Below are positions 49,239 through 58,734 of a DNA stretch of 64,000 nucleotides, one piece after another. The stretch comes from Edaphosphingomonas laterariae (GTDB lineage: Bacteria > Pseudomonadota > Alphaproteobacteria > Sphingomonadales > Sphingomonadaceae), in assembly GCF_900188165.1 (NCBI RefSeq), contig NZ_FZOS01000013.1, positions 1-64,000 of the forward strand. The letters run 5' to 3'. The notes below the pieces were generated by a model. It had not been told where the DNA came from and ran no database searches. It worked only from the letters and a program-made list of their open reading frames with translations. Every line of letters starts with the position of its first letter. The stretch's first letter is position 1. A program made the translations under genes and the position numbers.

Positions 49239-50740
49239 GCCCCGCCTCCCCGAATGGTGAAGCTGACCGCCTTCAGATCGGCATATTTCTCCATCGCGTG
49301 CAGGCTGCGATCGCGACCGAAGCCCGATTGCTTGAACCCGCCAAAGGGCATGGTGATATCGTCGGCATCCCAGCCATTCACCCACACCTGCCCGGCATGG
49401 AGCGCGCGGGTCGCCCGCATCCCGCGATCGAGATCGGCGGTCCACACGCCGGCGGCCAGCCCATAAACGGTGTCGTTGGCGATGCGATAGGCCTCGGCCT
49501 CGTCGGCAAAACCGATCACGCCCAGCACCGGACCAAACACCTCCTCGCGCGCCAGCGTCGCATCCTGCGTCACCCGGTCGAAGATCGTCGGCGCGACATA
49601 AAAGCCGCCGGTCTCGTCCCGCACGCGACCGCCGCCCAGCCTGAGATCGGCGCCCTCGGCCCGCGCCGTGCCGATATAGCGCAACGCGGTTTCCATCTGC
49701 CTTTCGCTGACCATCGCGCCGAACCGCGTGGCCGGGTCCAGCGGATCGCCCGCTTCGATACGCGACGCCACCTTCACGACCTCGGCCACGAACGCCTCGC
49801 GGATCGATTCATGCACCAGCAGGCGCGATGCCGCCGTGCACACCTGGCCCTGGTTGTAAAATACGCTCCACGCCGCCGATCGCGCCGCCGCCGCCATGTC
49901 GGGGCAATCGGGAAAGACGATCTGGGGTGATTTGCCGCCCAGTTCCAGGCTCACCCGCTTCAGGTTGCTCTGCCCGGAATATTGCATCAGCAGCCGGCCG
50001 ACGACGCCCGATCCGGTGAAGGCGATCATGTCGACGTCCATGTGCAGCGCCAGCGCCTTGCCCGCCGTCTCGCCCAACCCGGGCACGACGTTGAACACGC
50101 CGGCCGGCACGCCCGCCTCCAGCGCCAGCTCGGCGACGCGGATTGCCGTCATCGGCGATTGCTCGGCCGGCTTCAGCACCACCGAATTGCCCATGGCGAG
50201 CGCGGGGCCAACCTTCCACATCGCCATGTGCAGCGGGAAATTCCACGGCACGATCGCGCCGATCACGCCCAACGGTTCATGCACGGCATAGGACAGCCGG
50301 CCGGGATGGTGCGGGCCGACCTCGCCATACAGCTTGTCCAGCGCCTCGGCATAATAACGCACCGAATCGCAGGCGAGCGGCACGTCCACCGCCGCCGCGT
50401 CGCGGATCGGCTTGCCGGTGTCGATCGCCTCGAGCAGCGCCAGCTCCTCGGCATGGGCCGCCATCAGATCGGCCAGCCGATGCAGGATCTTCTTCTTCGC
50501 CTTCGCGGTCAGATTGCGCCAGCGCCCATCGTCGAACGCGCGCCGCGCGGCGGCAACGGCGATGTCCACGTCCGCCGCATCGCCCGCCGCGACATCGGCC
50601 AGCAGGCTGCCGTCACGGGGCGAGATATTGGCAAAGGTGCCGCCAGCGCGCGCGGGCCGCAGTTCGCCGTCGATCACCGCCAGCGATGGCAGCGTCAGCG
50701 CCGCGATCTTCGCCAGATTCTCCGCCAGTCCCTGCGTCAC
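49235..50740 (-). CDS. puuC: Aldehyde dehydrogenase, gamma-glutamyl-aminobutyraldehyde type
   Basis: A 501-residue NAD(P)-dependent dehydrogenase. GSGVVGRLL binds NAD, LELGGKSPQIVF carries the general-base Glu, and FYNQGQVCTAASRLLV the nucleophilic Cys. The closest described role in such operons is PuuC, oxidising gamma-glutamyl-aminobutyraldehyde to gamma-glutamyl-GABA, or 4-aminobutanal to GABA. It is the first gene of the leftward operon. No ATG is available; TTG at 50758 or GTG at 50740 with an upstream GGAGG are the start options. Confidence 0.88.
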   Translation of the reverse strand: MTQGLAENLAKIAALTLPSLAVIDGELRPARAGGTFANISPRDGSLLADVAAGDAADVDIAVAAARRAFDDGRWRNLTAKAKKKILHRLADLMAAHAEELALLEAIDTGKPIRDAAAVDVPLACDSVRYYAEALDKLYGEVGPHHPGRLSYAVHEPLGVIGAIVPWNFPLHMAMWKVGPALAMGNSVVLKPAEQSPMTAIRVAELALEAGVPAGVFNVVPGLGETAGKALALHMDVDMIAFTGSGVVGRLLMQYSGQSNLKRVSLELGGKSPQIVFPDCPDMAAAARSAAWSVFYNQGQVCTAASRLLVHESIREAFVAEVVKVASRIEAGDPLDPATRFGAMVSERQMETALRYIGTARAEGADLRLGGGRVRDETGGFYVAPTIFDRVTQDATLAREEVFGPVLGVIGFADEAEAYRIANDTVYGLAAGVWTADLDRGMRATRALHAGQVWVNGWDADDITMPFGGFKQSGFGRDRSLHAMEKYADLKAVSFTIRGGGA

Positions 50741-50759
50741 GATCCCTGCAACCTCCAAC

Positions 50760-50781
50760 TGTGATCACACTATATGCAGCC
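50760..50781 (-). promoter_or_regulatory. Candidate promoter and operator of the polyamine operon
   Basis: On the minus strand a TATAGT -10-like box is followed at once by the perfect palindrome TGTGATCACA (50760-50769), which would cover the transcription start. No good -35 is seen. Such a position suits a repressor. No regulator gene is adjacent. The rest of 50782-50916 contains no other clear signal. Confidence 0.4.
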
Positions 50782-50916
50782 CCATCGGCCGAGGGAAGCC
50801 GCCAAATTGCGCCTGCCCGGCCCGCATTCGCCGGCTCCGCCAGATCGGGCGGGCCGGCAACCGGCGTCCACATGATTGCGTTATGCCACAGGGCGACGGA
50901 TAGTGTCGCCCGCGCC

Positions 50917-52038
50917 ATGCATTTCGGATGGCGGACCATAGGGATACCGCCCTTGGATCGACCCCGCGCCCACATTGCCGCAATCGGCACTGCCGTCCCC
51001 GACCATGATATCCACGCCGCCTTCATCGCCTGGGCCGAAGCGCAGCTGGGCGAGCGCGAACGGCCGCTCTTCGCGCGGATGGCGCAGCGTTCGGGCATCG
51101 CCCATCGCTGGTCAGTGCTGCCGCGCGCGGCCGATGGCGGATCGCCGGTCGAACCCGGCGGTTTCTATGCCGGCACCATGCCGACGACGGCTGCGCGCAT
51201 GGCGCTCTACGCCGATGCCGCCCCTGCCTTGGCGCTTCGCGCCATCGCCGATCTCGGCGAACGGGTCGCGCTTGCCGGCATCACCCATCTCGTCGTCGCC
51301 AGCTGCACCGGCTTCGTCGCGCCCGGGATCGACCAGATCATCGCCGCCCGCCTCGGCCTTGGCGGCCATGTCGAACGCACCCTCGTCGGCTTCATGGGCT
51401 GCTACGCCGCCGTCTCCGCGCTGCGCGTCGCGCACCATATCGCGCGGTCCGATCGCGCCGCACGCGTGCTCGTCGTCACCGTCGAGCTGTCGAGCCTCCA
51501 TCTGCGCCCCGTCACCCAGCTCGAACCGCTGCTCGCCATGCTCCAGTTCGGCGATGGCGCCGCCGCCGCGCTCGTCACCGCCGAACCCTCCGGCCTCCCG
51601 CTCACCCGCTTCTTCGCCGCCACACTGCCCGGATCGGACGATCTGATCCGCTGGACGATCGGCGATCACGGCTTCGTCATGCACCTGTCGGGCGAGGTGC
51701 CGGGCCGGATCGGCCAGGCGCTCATCGATCCCGCCGTCCGCGCGGCGATCACCGGCGGGCGCGACGCAACCGCCATCGCGCGCTGGGCCGTCCATGCCGG
51801 CGGCCGCTCGATCCTCGATGCGGTGGAACATGGGCTCGGCCTCGACACCGATGCGCTCCAGCCCTCGCGCGCCATCCTCCAGCGCTTCGGCAACATGTCA
51901 TCCGCCACCCTGATGTTCGTCCTTGCCGACATGCTGGCCGAAGGCCGGGTTGGCGACGGGGCGGCCGGCGAAGGCGTGGCGCTTGCCTTTGGCCCCGGCC
52001 TCGCCGCCGAAGGCTTCGGCTTCGGCCACCCGGCCTGA
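50917..52038 (+). CDS. Type III polyketide synthase
   Basis: A 373-residue chalcone-synthase-fold enzyme. The Cys-His-Asn triad is Cys130 (VVASCTGFVAPGID), His293 (WAVHAGG) and Asn326 (FGNMSS); GFMGCYAA and AFGPGLAAE are also conserved. Such enzymes extend fatty acyl starters with malonyl-CoA to alkylpyrones or alkylresorcinols. The ATG at 50917 has no good ribosome site; a TTG at 50953 would begin nearer the conserved core. Methyltransferase and FAD oxidoreductase genes follow directly, as in phenolic-lipid operons. Confidence 0.9.
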   Translation: MHFGWRTIGIPPLDRPRAHIAAIGTAVPDHDIHAAFIAWAEAQLGERERPLFARMAQRSGIAHRWSVLPRAADGGSPVEPGGFYAGTMPTTAARMALYADAAPALALRAIADLGERVALAGITHLVVASCTGFVAPGIDQIIAARLGLGGHVERTLVGFMGCYAAVSALRVAHHIARSDRAARVLVVTVELSSLHLRPVTQLEPLLAMLQFGDGAAAALVTAEPSGLPLTRFFAATLPGSDDLIRWTIGDHGFVMHLSGEVPGRIGQALIDPAVRAAITGGRDATAIARWAVHAGGRSILDAVEHGLGLDTDALQPSRAILQRFGNMSSATLMFVLADMLAEGRVGDGAAGEGVALAFGPGLAAEGFGFGHPA

Positions 52039-52045
52039 TCGCAGC

Positions 52046-52738
52046 ATGGCCATGCTCGCCCAGCGCGCCCGGCAGGACGAACGGATGGACGATCCGGCCT
52101 TGCCGCCGGCCGATTATGCCGCCGTCCTTTCCGATCTCGCCCGCGTCAACACCGTCACCCTCGCCGCCCGGCCAACGCTCGCTTTCCTAGCCCGCGCGGT
52201 CGGCCGGCAGCCACGCTTCCGCCTGCTCGACGTGGGTTTCGGCCAGGGCGATATGCTCCGCCGCGTCGCCCGCTGGGCGGACAACCGCGGCATCGCCGCC
52301 GAACTCGTCGGCGTGGATCTCAACCCCAACAGCGCGCCCGCCGCCAGCGCTGCCACGCCGGCCGGCATGGCGATCGATTATCGCACCGGCGATTATGCCG
52401 ATCTGTCAAGCGAACCCTGGGATATCATCGTCTCCAGCCTCGTCGCCCATCACATGACCGACGATCAGCTGCTCGCCTTCCTCCGCTTCATGGAAACGCA
52501 TGCCCGCATCGGATGGATGGTCAACGATCTCCACCGTCATCGCTTCGCCCATGCCGGCTTCCCGATCCTCGCCGCATTGATGCGCTGGCACCCGATCGTC
52601 GCTGCCGATGGCACCCTGTCGATCGCACGCGCCTTCCGTCCGCCCGAATGGCACGCGCTGCTCAGTCAAGCGGACGCCGCTTCGGCCCGTGTCGTCCGTC
52701 GCTTCCCGTTCCGGCTATGCGTCGAACGGATACGCTGA
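52046..52738 (+). CDS. Class I SAM-dependent methyltransferase
   Basis: A 230-residue methyltransferase. The SAM motif I is RLLDVGFGQGDMLRR, motif II acidic residue in LVGVDLNP, then YRTGDYADL and a conserved VSSLVAHHMTDDQ. It starts seven bases after the type III polyketide synthase and its 3' end overlaps the FAD oxidoreductase by 22 bases. It probably methylates a polyketide hydroxyl or ring position made by the upstream synthase. Confidence 0.88.
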   Translation: MAMLAQRARQDERMDDPALPPADYAAVLSDLARVNTVTLAARPTLAFLARAVGRQPRFRLLDVGFGQGDMLRRVARWADNRGIAAELVGVDLNPNSAPAASAATPAGMAIDYRTGDYADLSSEPWDIIVSSLVAHHMTDDQLLAFLRFMETHARIGWMVNDLHRHRFAHAGFPILAALMRWHPIVAADGTLSIARAFRPPEWHALLSQADAASARVVRRFPFRLCVERIR

Positions 52739-53790
52739 TCATCGGCGCCGGCCCGGCGGGATGCGCCGCCGCGATCACGCTCGCATGTGCGGGGCAGCGC
52801 CCCCTCCTCCTCGAACGCCACGCCACCGCCCAGCAGATCGTCTGCGGCGGCTTTCTCAGCCAGGATTCGCTCGCTTTGCTGGGCGGTCTGGGTATCGATC
52901 CCGTCGCGCTCGGCGCCCGGCCGATCACCCGGCTGCGCCTCATCGCCGGCCGCCGCGTCGCCGAAGCCCCCCTGCCCTTCGCCGCCGCCGGGCTATCGCG
53001 CGCGACATTGGATGCCGCGCTACGCCATCGCGCAGTCGCCACCGGCGCGGTCCTTGAATCGGGGCGGCCGGTTCGCGCGATCGAAGGTGGCGTCGCCCGG
53101 TTCGATGGCGATGGCATTGCGGCCGACGCGATCATCCTCGCCACCGGCAAGCACGATCTGCGCGGTGCCCCCCGCCCGCGCGCGCCCGATTCTGCCGTCG
53201 GCCTGCGCACCCGCCTCACCCCCACGCCCGCACTGACCCGCGCGCTGGCCGGCATGATCGAACTGCATCTCTTCCGCCATGGCTATGCCGGCCTGCTGAT
53301 TCAGGAAGACGGCCAGGCCAATCTCTGCCTGTCGGTCGCCCGCTCACGCCTGGCGGCAGCCGGTGGCACCCCGGCCGCCCTGCTCGCCGCCCTCGCCCGC
53401 GAATCTCCGATCTTCGCCGATCGGCTCGGCCAAGCGAGCGCGCAGGCCGATTGGCAGGCGATCGCCGGCTTGCCCTATGGGTGGCGCGACCGGGCCGCCA
53501 ACCAGACGCTCTACCGCATTGGCGATCAGGCCGCGGTCATCGCCTCGCTGGCCGGCGACGGTATCGCCATCGCGCTCGCCTCGGGCCGCGCGGCCGCCAC
53601 CGCCCGCCTCACCGGAACGTCGCCTGCCGCTTATGCCGCCGCCTTCGCGGCCCGCGCCCACCGCCCGCTGCTGATCGCCGGCGCCGGACGGCGCATGGCC
53701 GAAGGCGGGAGCGCGCCGCTGCTGGTGGCGGCCGCCCGAATCCCCGGCCTTGTCGGAATCGCCGCCCGGCTCACCCGTATCGGCCATTGA
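52717..53790 (+). CDS. FAD-dependent oxidoreductase of the polyketide operon
   Basis: A 357-residue flavoprotein of the geranylgeranyl-reductase/UbiH-like group. The Rossmann motif [17 protein letters not shown] is at residues 7-23; a second FAD-binding region is [21 protein letters not shown]. The Cys in VCGGFLSQ is common to this subgroup. By analogy with phenolic-lipid clusters it could hydroxylate the aromatic ring to give quinones. The start ATG lies within the 3' end of the methyltransferase gene, implying translational coupling. Confidence 0.87.
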   Translation: MRRTDTLIIGAGPAGCAAAITLACAGQRPLLLERHATAQQIVCGGFLSQDSLALLGGLGIDPVALGARPITRLRLIAGRRVAEAPLPFAAAGLSRATLDAALRHRAVATGAVLESGRPVRAIEGGVARFDGDGIAADAIILATGKHDLRGAPRPRAPDSAVGLRTRLTPTPALTRALAGMIELHLFRHGYAGLLIQEDGQANLCLSVARSRLAAAGGTPAALLAALARESPIFADRLGQASAQADWQAIAGLPYGWRDRAANQTLYRIGDQAAVIASLAGDGIAIALASGRAAATARLTGTSPAAYAAAFAARAHRPLLIAGAGRRMAEGGSAPLLVAAARIPGLVGIAARLTRIGH

Positions 53791-53822
53791 CCGCCGCGCC
53801 GCCGCCACCCACATTTCGGCCC

Positions 53823-54221
53823 ATGGACCGACTCGATCTTTCCGAACAGGAATGGCGCAAGCGCCTCACGCCCCAGCAATATCATGTGCTGCGCGAAGCC
53901 GGCACGGAACGCGCGTTCAGCGGCGTCCTCACCGATAACAAGGCCCCCGGCGTCTATCGCTGCGCCGGCTGCGGTGCCGCGCTGTTCGACAGCAACACCA
54001 AGTTCGATTCGGGCAGCGGCTGGCCCAGCTTCACCCACCCCTTCTCGCCCGACGCGGTGACCGAACATGCCGATACCAGCCACGGCATGCGCCGGGTGGA
54101 GGTGCGTTGCGCGAAATGCGACGGGCATCTCGGCCATGTCTTCCCCGACGGGCCGGGGCCGGACGGGATGCGCTTCTGCATCAACAGCGTCTCGCTCGAC
54201 TTCAAGGGCCGCGGCGACTGA
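53823..54221 (+). CDS. msrB: Peptide-methionine (R)-S-oxide reductase MsrB
   Basis: A 132-residue repair enzyme reducing methionine-R-sulfoxide in proteins. Zinc cysteines are in YRCAGCG and [28 protein letters not shown] is the substrate region, and the catalytic Cys is in RFCINSVSL. It lies 32 bases after the polyketide operon on the same strand. Residue spacing matches free-standing cytoplasmic MsrB. Confidence 0.95.
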   Translation: MDRLDLSEQEWRKRLTPQQYHVLREAGTERAFSGVLTDNKAPGVYRCAGCGAALFDSNTKFDSGSGWPSFTHPFSPDAVTEHADTSHGMRRVEVRCAKCDGHLGHVFPDGPGPDGMRFCINSVSLDFKGRGD

Positions 54222-54287
54222 AGCCTGCCGCTCGCCGCGTCGCGGCTTGTGATGCGGCGGCATAGGCTCTAAGCGCACGCTCTGAAG

Positions 54288-56354
54288 ATGGCATCCAAGA
54301 AGCGTCCCAAGCCGCAGCGCAGCTCCCTGTGGGGCACGACCGTGAAGGTGGCCAAATATGGCCTGTTCGCGGGCCTTGCTGCATTCGTCGCGCTCGTCGT
54401 CGCCGTGCTGATCGCGCGGTCGACCCTGCCGGGCTATCATGAACTGCAAAGCTCGCCCAACGGCCAGATGGTGCGCGTCCACGCCGCCGACGGCACGGTG
54501 ATCGTGTCGCTGGGGCCGAGCTACGGCCAGTGGATTCCGTTCGATCGCATTCCGCAGGAAATGAAGAATGCGATGGTCGCGACCGAGGACCGGCGCTTCC
54601 GCTATCATCCCGGCGTCGATCCGATCGCGCTGGTCCGTTCGGTCATGGTCCGGGTTGAACGCGGCCGCTGGGTGCAGGGCGGATCGACGATCACCCAGCA
54701 GCTCGCCCGCAACATCTTCCTGACCAACACCCGCACCTTCGGCCGCAAGTTCCGCGAATGGATTCTCGCGCTGGCGATGGAGCGGAAATTCTCGAAGGAC
54801 GAGATCCTCGAGCTTTATCTGAACCGCGTCTATTTCGGCGGTGGCGCCTATGGCATCGATGCCGCCAGCCGCAAATTCTTCGGCCATCCCGGGACCGAAT
54901 TGTCGCTGGGCGAAGCCGCGATCATCGCCGGACTGGTCAAGGCGCCGTCCAATTATTCGCCCACCGCCGATGCCGAAGCCGCCGTCGGCCGCGCCTCGGT
55001 CGTCCTCGGCCTGATGCGCGAACAGGGGATGATCACCCCGGCGGAGATGGAAGCCGGCAACCCGCTCAACGTCACGCTCGCGCCCGAGCCCAAGCAGAAC
55101 AGCGTCCGCTATTTCACCGATTGGGCGCTGGCCCAGCTCGACACCATGATCGAGGAAACGACGCAGCCGATCGACGTGTGGACGACGCTCGATCTCAACA
55201 TGCAGCGCGCCGCCGATGCCGCGATCCGCGCCAACACGCCCGAAGGGCTGCAAGGCGCGCTCGTCTCGCTCGATCAGGATGGCGCGGTGCGCGCGATGGT
55301 CGGCGGCAAGGATTATGTGTCGTCGATCTACAACCGCGCCACGCAGGCCGTGCGCCAGCCCGGATCGGCGTTCAAGCTGTTCGTCTATCTCGCCGCGCTC
55401 GAAAACGGCCACACGCCGGCCGACATCGTCGTCGACGAACCGATCAACATCAATGGCTGGAGCCCGCGCAATTCGAGCCGCCGTTATTCGGGCGAAATCG
55501 ATATCCGCACCGCCTTCGCCTTCTCGATCAACACGGTCGCGGCGAAGCTGGGCCAGGAAGTCGGCTATTCCACCGTCGCCGACATGGCGCGCCGCTTCGG
55601 CATCACCACGCCGATCAACACCCACCCGTCGATGGTGCTCGGCACCTCCGACGTCCGCCTGATCGATATGACGCGCGCCTTCGCCGCGGTCAGCCGCAAG
55701 GGCGTCGCGGTCGTGCCTTATGGCATCGTCAAGGTGACGACGGGCAAGGGCGAGATGCTCTACGAACATCAGCCCGACGATCAGCGCGTGCTGGTCGCGC
55801 CTTATGTGGCCGCGCAGATGACCGATCTGCTGCAGACCGCGGTCAACACCGGCACGGCGCGCGCCGCGCAGATCGACCGCCCCGTCGCCGGCAAGACCGG
55901 CACCACATCGTCGAACAAGGATGGCTGGTTCCTCGGCTTTTCGAGCGGCCTCACCACCGGCGTATGGATGGGCCGCGATGATGCCAAGGCGGTCGGCGGG
56001 CTGCAGGGCGGCCGCGCGCCGGCCACCGCCTTCCGCGATTTCATGAAGGTCGCGGTCGCCAAGCGCCCGATCGAGAAGTTCGAGACCGAAGTCACCCTGC
56101 CCGAATGGCAGCTCGAGCCCGACGCCGAAGCCTATTATGGCGAACCGACCGAAGGCTTTGTCGACGAAAATGGCGCCGCCGTAACCCCGTATCCGGGGAT
56201 CGAGCCGGAGCCGCTGCCCGAAGCCGAACCGGCCCCCGCCCCGGCCGAGCCGCAGGAACGGCTGGACGATCGCTGGCTTGATGATGCGCTGGGCCGCACC
56301 GAACGGCCCCAGCCGCAACGCAACCCGCCTCAGCCTTCGCGGCCCAACCAGTAA
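54288..56354 (+). CDS. Class A penicillin-binding protein (PBP1A family)
   Basis: A 688-residue bifunctional cell-wall synthase. One membrane helix (residues about 22-42) is followed by a GT51 glycosyltransferase domain with VATEDRRFRYHPGVD and GGSTITQQLARNIFL. The transpeptidase domain has active Ser in SAFK (about residue 359), SIN (FSINTVA) and KTG (GKTGTTS). A Pro/Glu-rich tail of about 70 residues ends the protein. The last 25 bases overlap the convergent YgjP-like gene. Confidence 0.93.
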   Translation: MASKKRPKPQRSSLWGTTVKVAKYGLFAGLAAFVALVVAVLIARSTLPGYHELQSSPNGQMVRVHAADGTVIVSLGPSYGQWIPFDRIPQEMKNAMVATEDRRFRYHPGVDPIALVRSVMVRVERGRWVQGGSTITQQLARNIFLTNTRTFGRKFREWILALAMERKFSKDEILELYLNRVYFGGGAYGIDAASRKFFGHPGTELSLGEAAIIAGLVKAPSNYSPTADAEAAVGRASVVLGLMREQGMITPAEMEAGNPLNVTLAPEPKQNSVRYFTDWALAQLDTMIEETTQPIDVWTTLDLNMQRAADAAIRANTPEGLQGALVSLDQDGAVRAMVGGKDYVSSIYNRATQAVRQPGSAFKLFVYLAALENGHTPADIVVDEPININGWSPRNSSRRYSGEIDIRTAFAFSINTVAAKLGQEVGYSTVADMARRFGITTPINTHPSMVLGTSDVRLIDMTRAFAAVSRKGVAVVPYGIVKVTTGKGEMLYEHQPDDQRVLVAPYVAAQMTDLLQTAVNTGTARAAQIDRPVAGKTGTTSSNKDGWFLGFSSGLTTGVWMGRDDAKAVGGLQGGRAPATAFRDFMKVAVAKRPIEKFETEVTLPEWQLEPDAEAYYGEPTEGFVDENGAAVTPYPGIEPEPLPEAEPAPAPAEPQERLDDRWLDDALGRTERPQPQRNPPQPSRPNQ

Positions 56355-56977
56355 AGCGCGGCGCCGTTCGCGCGCAGCCAGGCGCGCTCGGTGGCGGGAT
56401 CGCGACCCAGCAGCTTGCACACCGCCGCGTGGAAGGCCGGGCTGTGGTCCATGTGCAGGCGATGCGCCACTTCATGCGCGACGGTCGCCTCGCGCACGGC
56501 GACCGGCGCCAGCACCAGGCGCCAGCTATAGCGGATATCGCCGGCGGACGAGCAGCTGCCCCAGCGCGATCGCGGATCGCCGATCGCCACCCGCGCGATG
56601 CTGACGCCCGCCTTCGCCGCCATCGCCCGCGTTTCCGCATCGAGCCGGACCAGCGCCTCGCTGCGCATCCAGCGGATCAGCCGCGCCGCCATCGTCTCGC
56701 GCGGGCCGCCAAGGATGAAGCGGTCCTCCTCCAGCCGCACCGCGCGCGGCCGGCCTTCCTGCCAGTCGATCTGGCGGAGATGGCCTTCGAACGGCACGGC
56801 GCCGCCCGGTTCGATCGGCACCGTCGCCGGCAACCGCGCAAGCGCCGCCTCGATCCAGCCGCGTTTCGATTCCACCCAGGCGAGCGCGTGGCCCAGCGCG
56901 GCGCGCTTGGGCATTGTCAGCCGCACGGTGCCGTCGCGCGGGTCCACCGCCAGCCGCAATGCACGCGCCTGTGCCAT
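56330..56977 (-). CDS. YgjP-like zinc metallopeptidase domain protein (DUF45)
   Basis: A 215-residue protein. DPRSRWGSCSSAGDIRYSWRL is characteristic of the YgjP/WLM-like family (quoted in part), with the zinc site HEVAHRLHMDHSPAFH. The family is predicted to act as a metal-dependent hydrolase; substrate is unclear. The frame is open to 57175, but upstream sequence lies in the YcgN gene; ATG 56977 leaves an abbreviated N-terminus, so a non-ATG start slightly upstream is possible. Its 3' end overlaps the PBP gene antisense. Confidence 0.8.
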   Translation of the reverse strand: MAQARALRLAVDPRDGTVRLTMPKRAALGHALAWVESKRGWIEAALARLPATVPIEPGGAVPFEGHLRQIDWQEGRPRAVRLEEDRFILGGPRETMAARLIRWMRSEALVRLDAETRAMAAKAGVSIARVAIGDPRSRWGSCSSAGDIRYSWRLVLAPVAVREATVAHEVAHRLHMDHSPAFHAAVCKLLGRDPATERAWLRANGAALYWLGREG

Positions 56978-57026
56978 CCGCTTGATCGTCAGCGGCCGGA
57001 TCCGCCCGCCACCGGCAAAAACCGGC

Positions 57027-57467
57027 TCAGAGGATCCGGTCGACAATATGATTCTCGAATTCGCCGGCCTCGCTTTCCGAAACCGTCCAGCCGCGCACCG
57101 ATTCCCCGGCGCGATGCACCGCCTCGCGATCCCCGCACACCAGATAATGCCATTCGGGCAGCGGCTGGCCTTCATCGACCAGGCGATAGGCGCAGGTCGA
57201 CGGCAGCCAGTCGATCTGGCGGAGCTTGGCGGGCGTCAGCCGCACGCATTCGGGCACATAGGCCCGCCGATGCTTGTAATCGCGGCACTGGCCGGTGCGG
57301 CGATCGAGCAGGCGGCAGGCGATGTTGGTCGGATACAGCTCGCCCGTATCGTCGTCCTCAAGCTTGTGGACGCAGCATTTGCCGCAACCGTCGCACAGCG
57401 ATTCCCACTGTTCGCGGCTCATCTTGTCGAGCGGGATCGTCTCCCAGAAGGGCTTCACTTCACCCAT
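57027..57467 (-). CDS. YcgN family cysteine cluster protein
   Basis: A 146-residue UPF0260 protein. It contains a conserved cysteine array: LCDGCGKCCVHK near residue 25, ACRLLD near 50, GQCRDY near 60, PECVRL and STCAYR further on, consistent with metal or Fe-S binding. Function is not established. It overlaps the SCO gene by 13 bases and is followed by the YgjP-like gene, so the three are likely cotranscribed leftward. Confidence 0.9.
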   Translation of the reverse strand: MGEVKPFWETIPLDKMSREQWESLCDGCGKCCVHKLEDDDTGELYPTNIACRLLDRRTGQCRDYKHRRAYVPECVRLTPAKLRQIDWLPSTCAYRLVDEGQPLPEWHYLVCGDREAVHRAGESVRGWTVSESEAGEFENHIVDRIL

Positions 57468-58036
57468 TTCGCCAGTTCCGCCGCGATGTCATCGGGCGTG
57501 CCATCCTGCGGGATCAGCGCGATCGGATCGCCCGTCGGGCCGTAGAGCGTGGCCTGCCGCGCATGATCGACCAGATAGGCATCCGCGGTGCCGCCTTCGG
57601 CCTTGCGATAATAGATAGCATATTCCTTGGCGACGGCGGCAATCTCCGCCTCGCTGCCGGTCAGCCCGATCAGCCGGGGGTGGAAGGCCGACACATATTG
57701 CTTCAGCACATCCGGCGTATCGCGCTTGGGATCGATGGTGATGAAGATCGGCTGGATCTTCGCCGCCTTGGCCGCGTCCTGCTTCTCCAGCTTCTGCAAC
57801 CCCTGCATCAGCTTCTGCAGATCGACCGGGCAGACATCGGGGCAATAGCTGTAACCAAAATAGATCAGCCGGTACTGGCCGGCGAACTGCGTGTCGCTCA
57901 CCTTAGCGCCGGTCTGGCTGGTCAGGGTGAACGGCCCGCCCATCTTGGCGCCGGCCAGCGGCGCTTCGCCGGGCGCGGCCTGGCAGGCGGCGAACAGCAA
58001 GGGGGCGAGGATGGCGGCGATGCGGGCTTTGTTCAT
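57455..58036 (-). CDS. SCO family protein (copper chaperone-like)
   Basis: A 193-residue thioredoxin-fold lipoprotein. Signal peptide with lipobox FAAC near residue 18 tethers it to the membrane. The copper-binding CxxxC is in YSYCPDVCP near residue 65 and the His ligand in VDHARQATLYG near 158. SCO proteins help to load CuA in cytochrome c oxidase. The ATG at 58036 gives a normal signal peptide; an upstream ATG at 58051 adds five residues. It is divergent from the ankyrin gene. Confidence 0.88.
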   Translation of the reverse strand: MNKARIAAILAPLLFAACQAAPGEAPLAGAKMGGPFTLTSQTGAKVSDTQFAGQYRLIYFGYSYCPDVCPVDLQKLMQGLQKLEKQDAAKAAKIQPIFITIDPKRDTPDVLKQYVSAFHPRLIGLTGSEAEIAAVAKEYAIYYRKAEGGTADAYLVDHARQATLYGPTGDPIALIPQDGTPDDIAAELAKWVK

Positions 58037-58113
58037 GGCAAGGCCAGCCATGCTTTGCTATTGCCGCCAACGCAAGTGCGGCGCTCAGGCGTCATGAGAC
58101 GGGACGATCGGAT

Positions 58114-58725
58114 ATGCGGACTTGGGGTTTTTCGGGACGGTGGATCGCGGCCGGGATCGCTCTGGTGATGGCGGCAGCGCCCGCATCGGCCCAATTTTCG
58201 GAATCCTACAAGTTTCTGAAGGCGGTGCGCGACAAGGATGGCGCCGCCGTCACCGAAGCGGTCGAGAAGCCCGGCTCGACGATGGTCAACACCAAGGATT
58301 ATTCGACCGGCGAAACCGCGCTGCACATCGTCGTCAAGCGCCGCGACGCGCAATGGCTGTCCTTCCTGCTCGGCAAGGGCGCCAACCCCAATCTGCGCGA
58401 CAATGAAGGCAATACGCCGATGCTGACGGCGGCGCAGCTGCGCTTCGCCGATGGCATCCAGGTGCTCGCCGATCGCCGGGGCGATGTGAACGCCACCAAT
58501 GGCCGTGGCGAAACGCCGCTGATCATCGCCGTTCAGAACCGCGACGTCGCATCGGTACGCGTGCTGCTCGCCGCCGGCGCCAATGCCCGTCAGCCCGATC
58601 GCGTCACCGGCATGTCCGCCCGCGATTTCGCCGCGCAGGACAGCCGGTCGGACCTGATCCTGAAGATGATCGACGAGGCCAAGCCCGCCAAGCCCAAGGG
58701 CGCCGTGGCCGGCCCGACGCTCTAA
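58114..58725 (+). CDS. Exported ankyrin repeat protein
   Basis: A 203-residue protein. A signal peptide (cleavage after APASA near residue 26) is followed by about four ankyrin repeats: GETALHIVVKRRDAQWLSFL, EGNTPMLTAAQLRFADGIQVL, RGETPLIIAVQNRDVASVRVL and VTGMSARDFAAQDSR, the classical TPLh pattern. It is expected to be a periplasmic protein-binding scaffold; the partner is unknown. It ends nine bases from the convergent mmcB. Confidence 0.85.
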   Translation: MRTWGFSGRWIAAGIALVMAAAPASAQFSESYKFLKAVRDKDGAAVTEAVEKPGSTMVNTKDYSTGETALHIVVKRRDAQWLSFLLGKGANPNLRDNEGNTPMLTAAQLRFADGIQVLADRRGDVNATNGRGETPLIIAVQNRDVASVRVLLAAGANARQPDRVTGMSARDFAAQDSRSDLILKMIDEAKPAKPKGAVAGPTL

Positions 58726-58734
58726 AACCTCCGC

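Noticed and set aside
53631-56420. Open frame of about 930 codons on the minus strand
   Set aside because: Antisense to msrB and the penicillin-binding protein; no domain, composition artefact of high GC.
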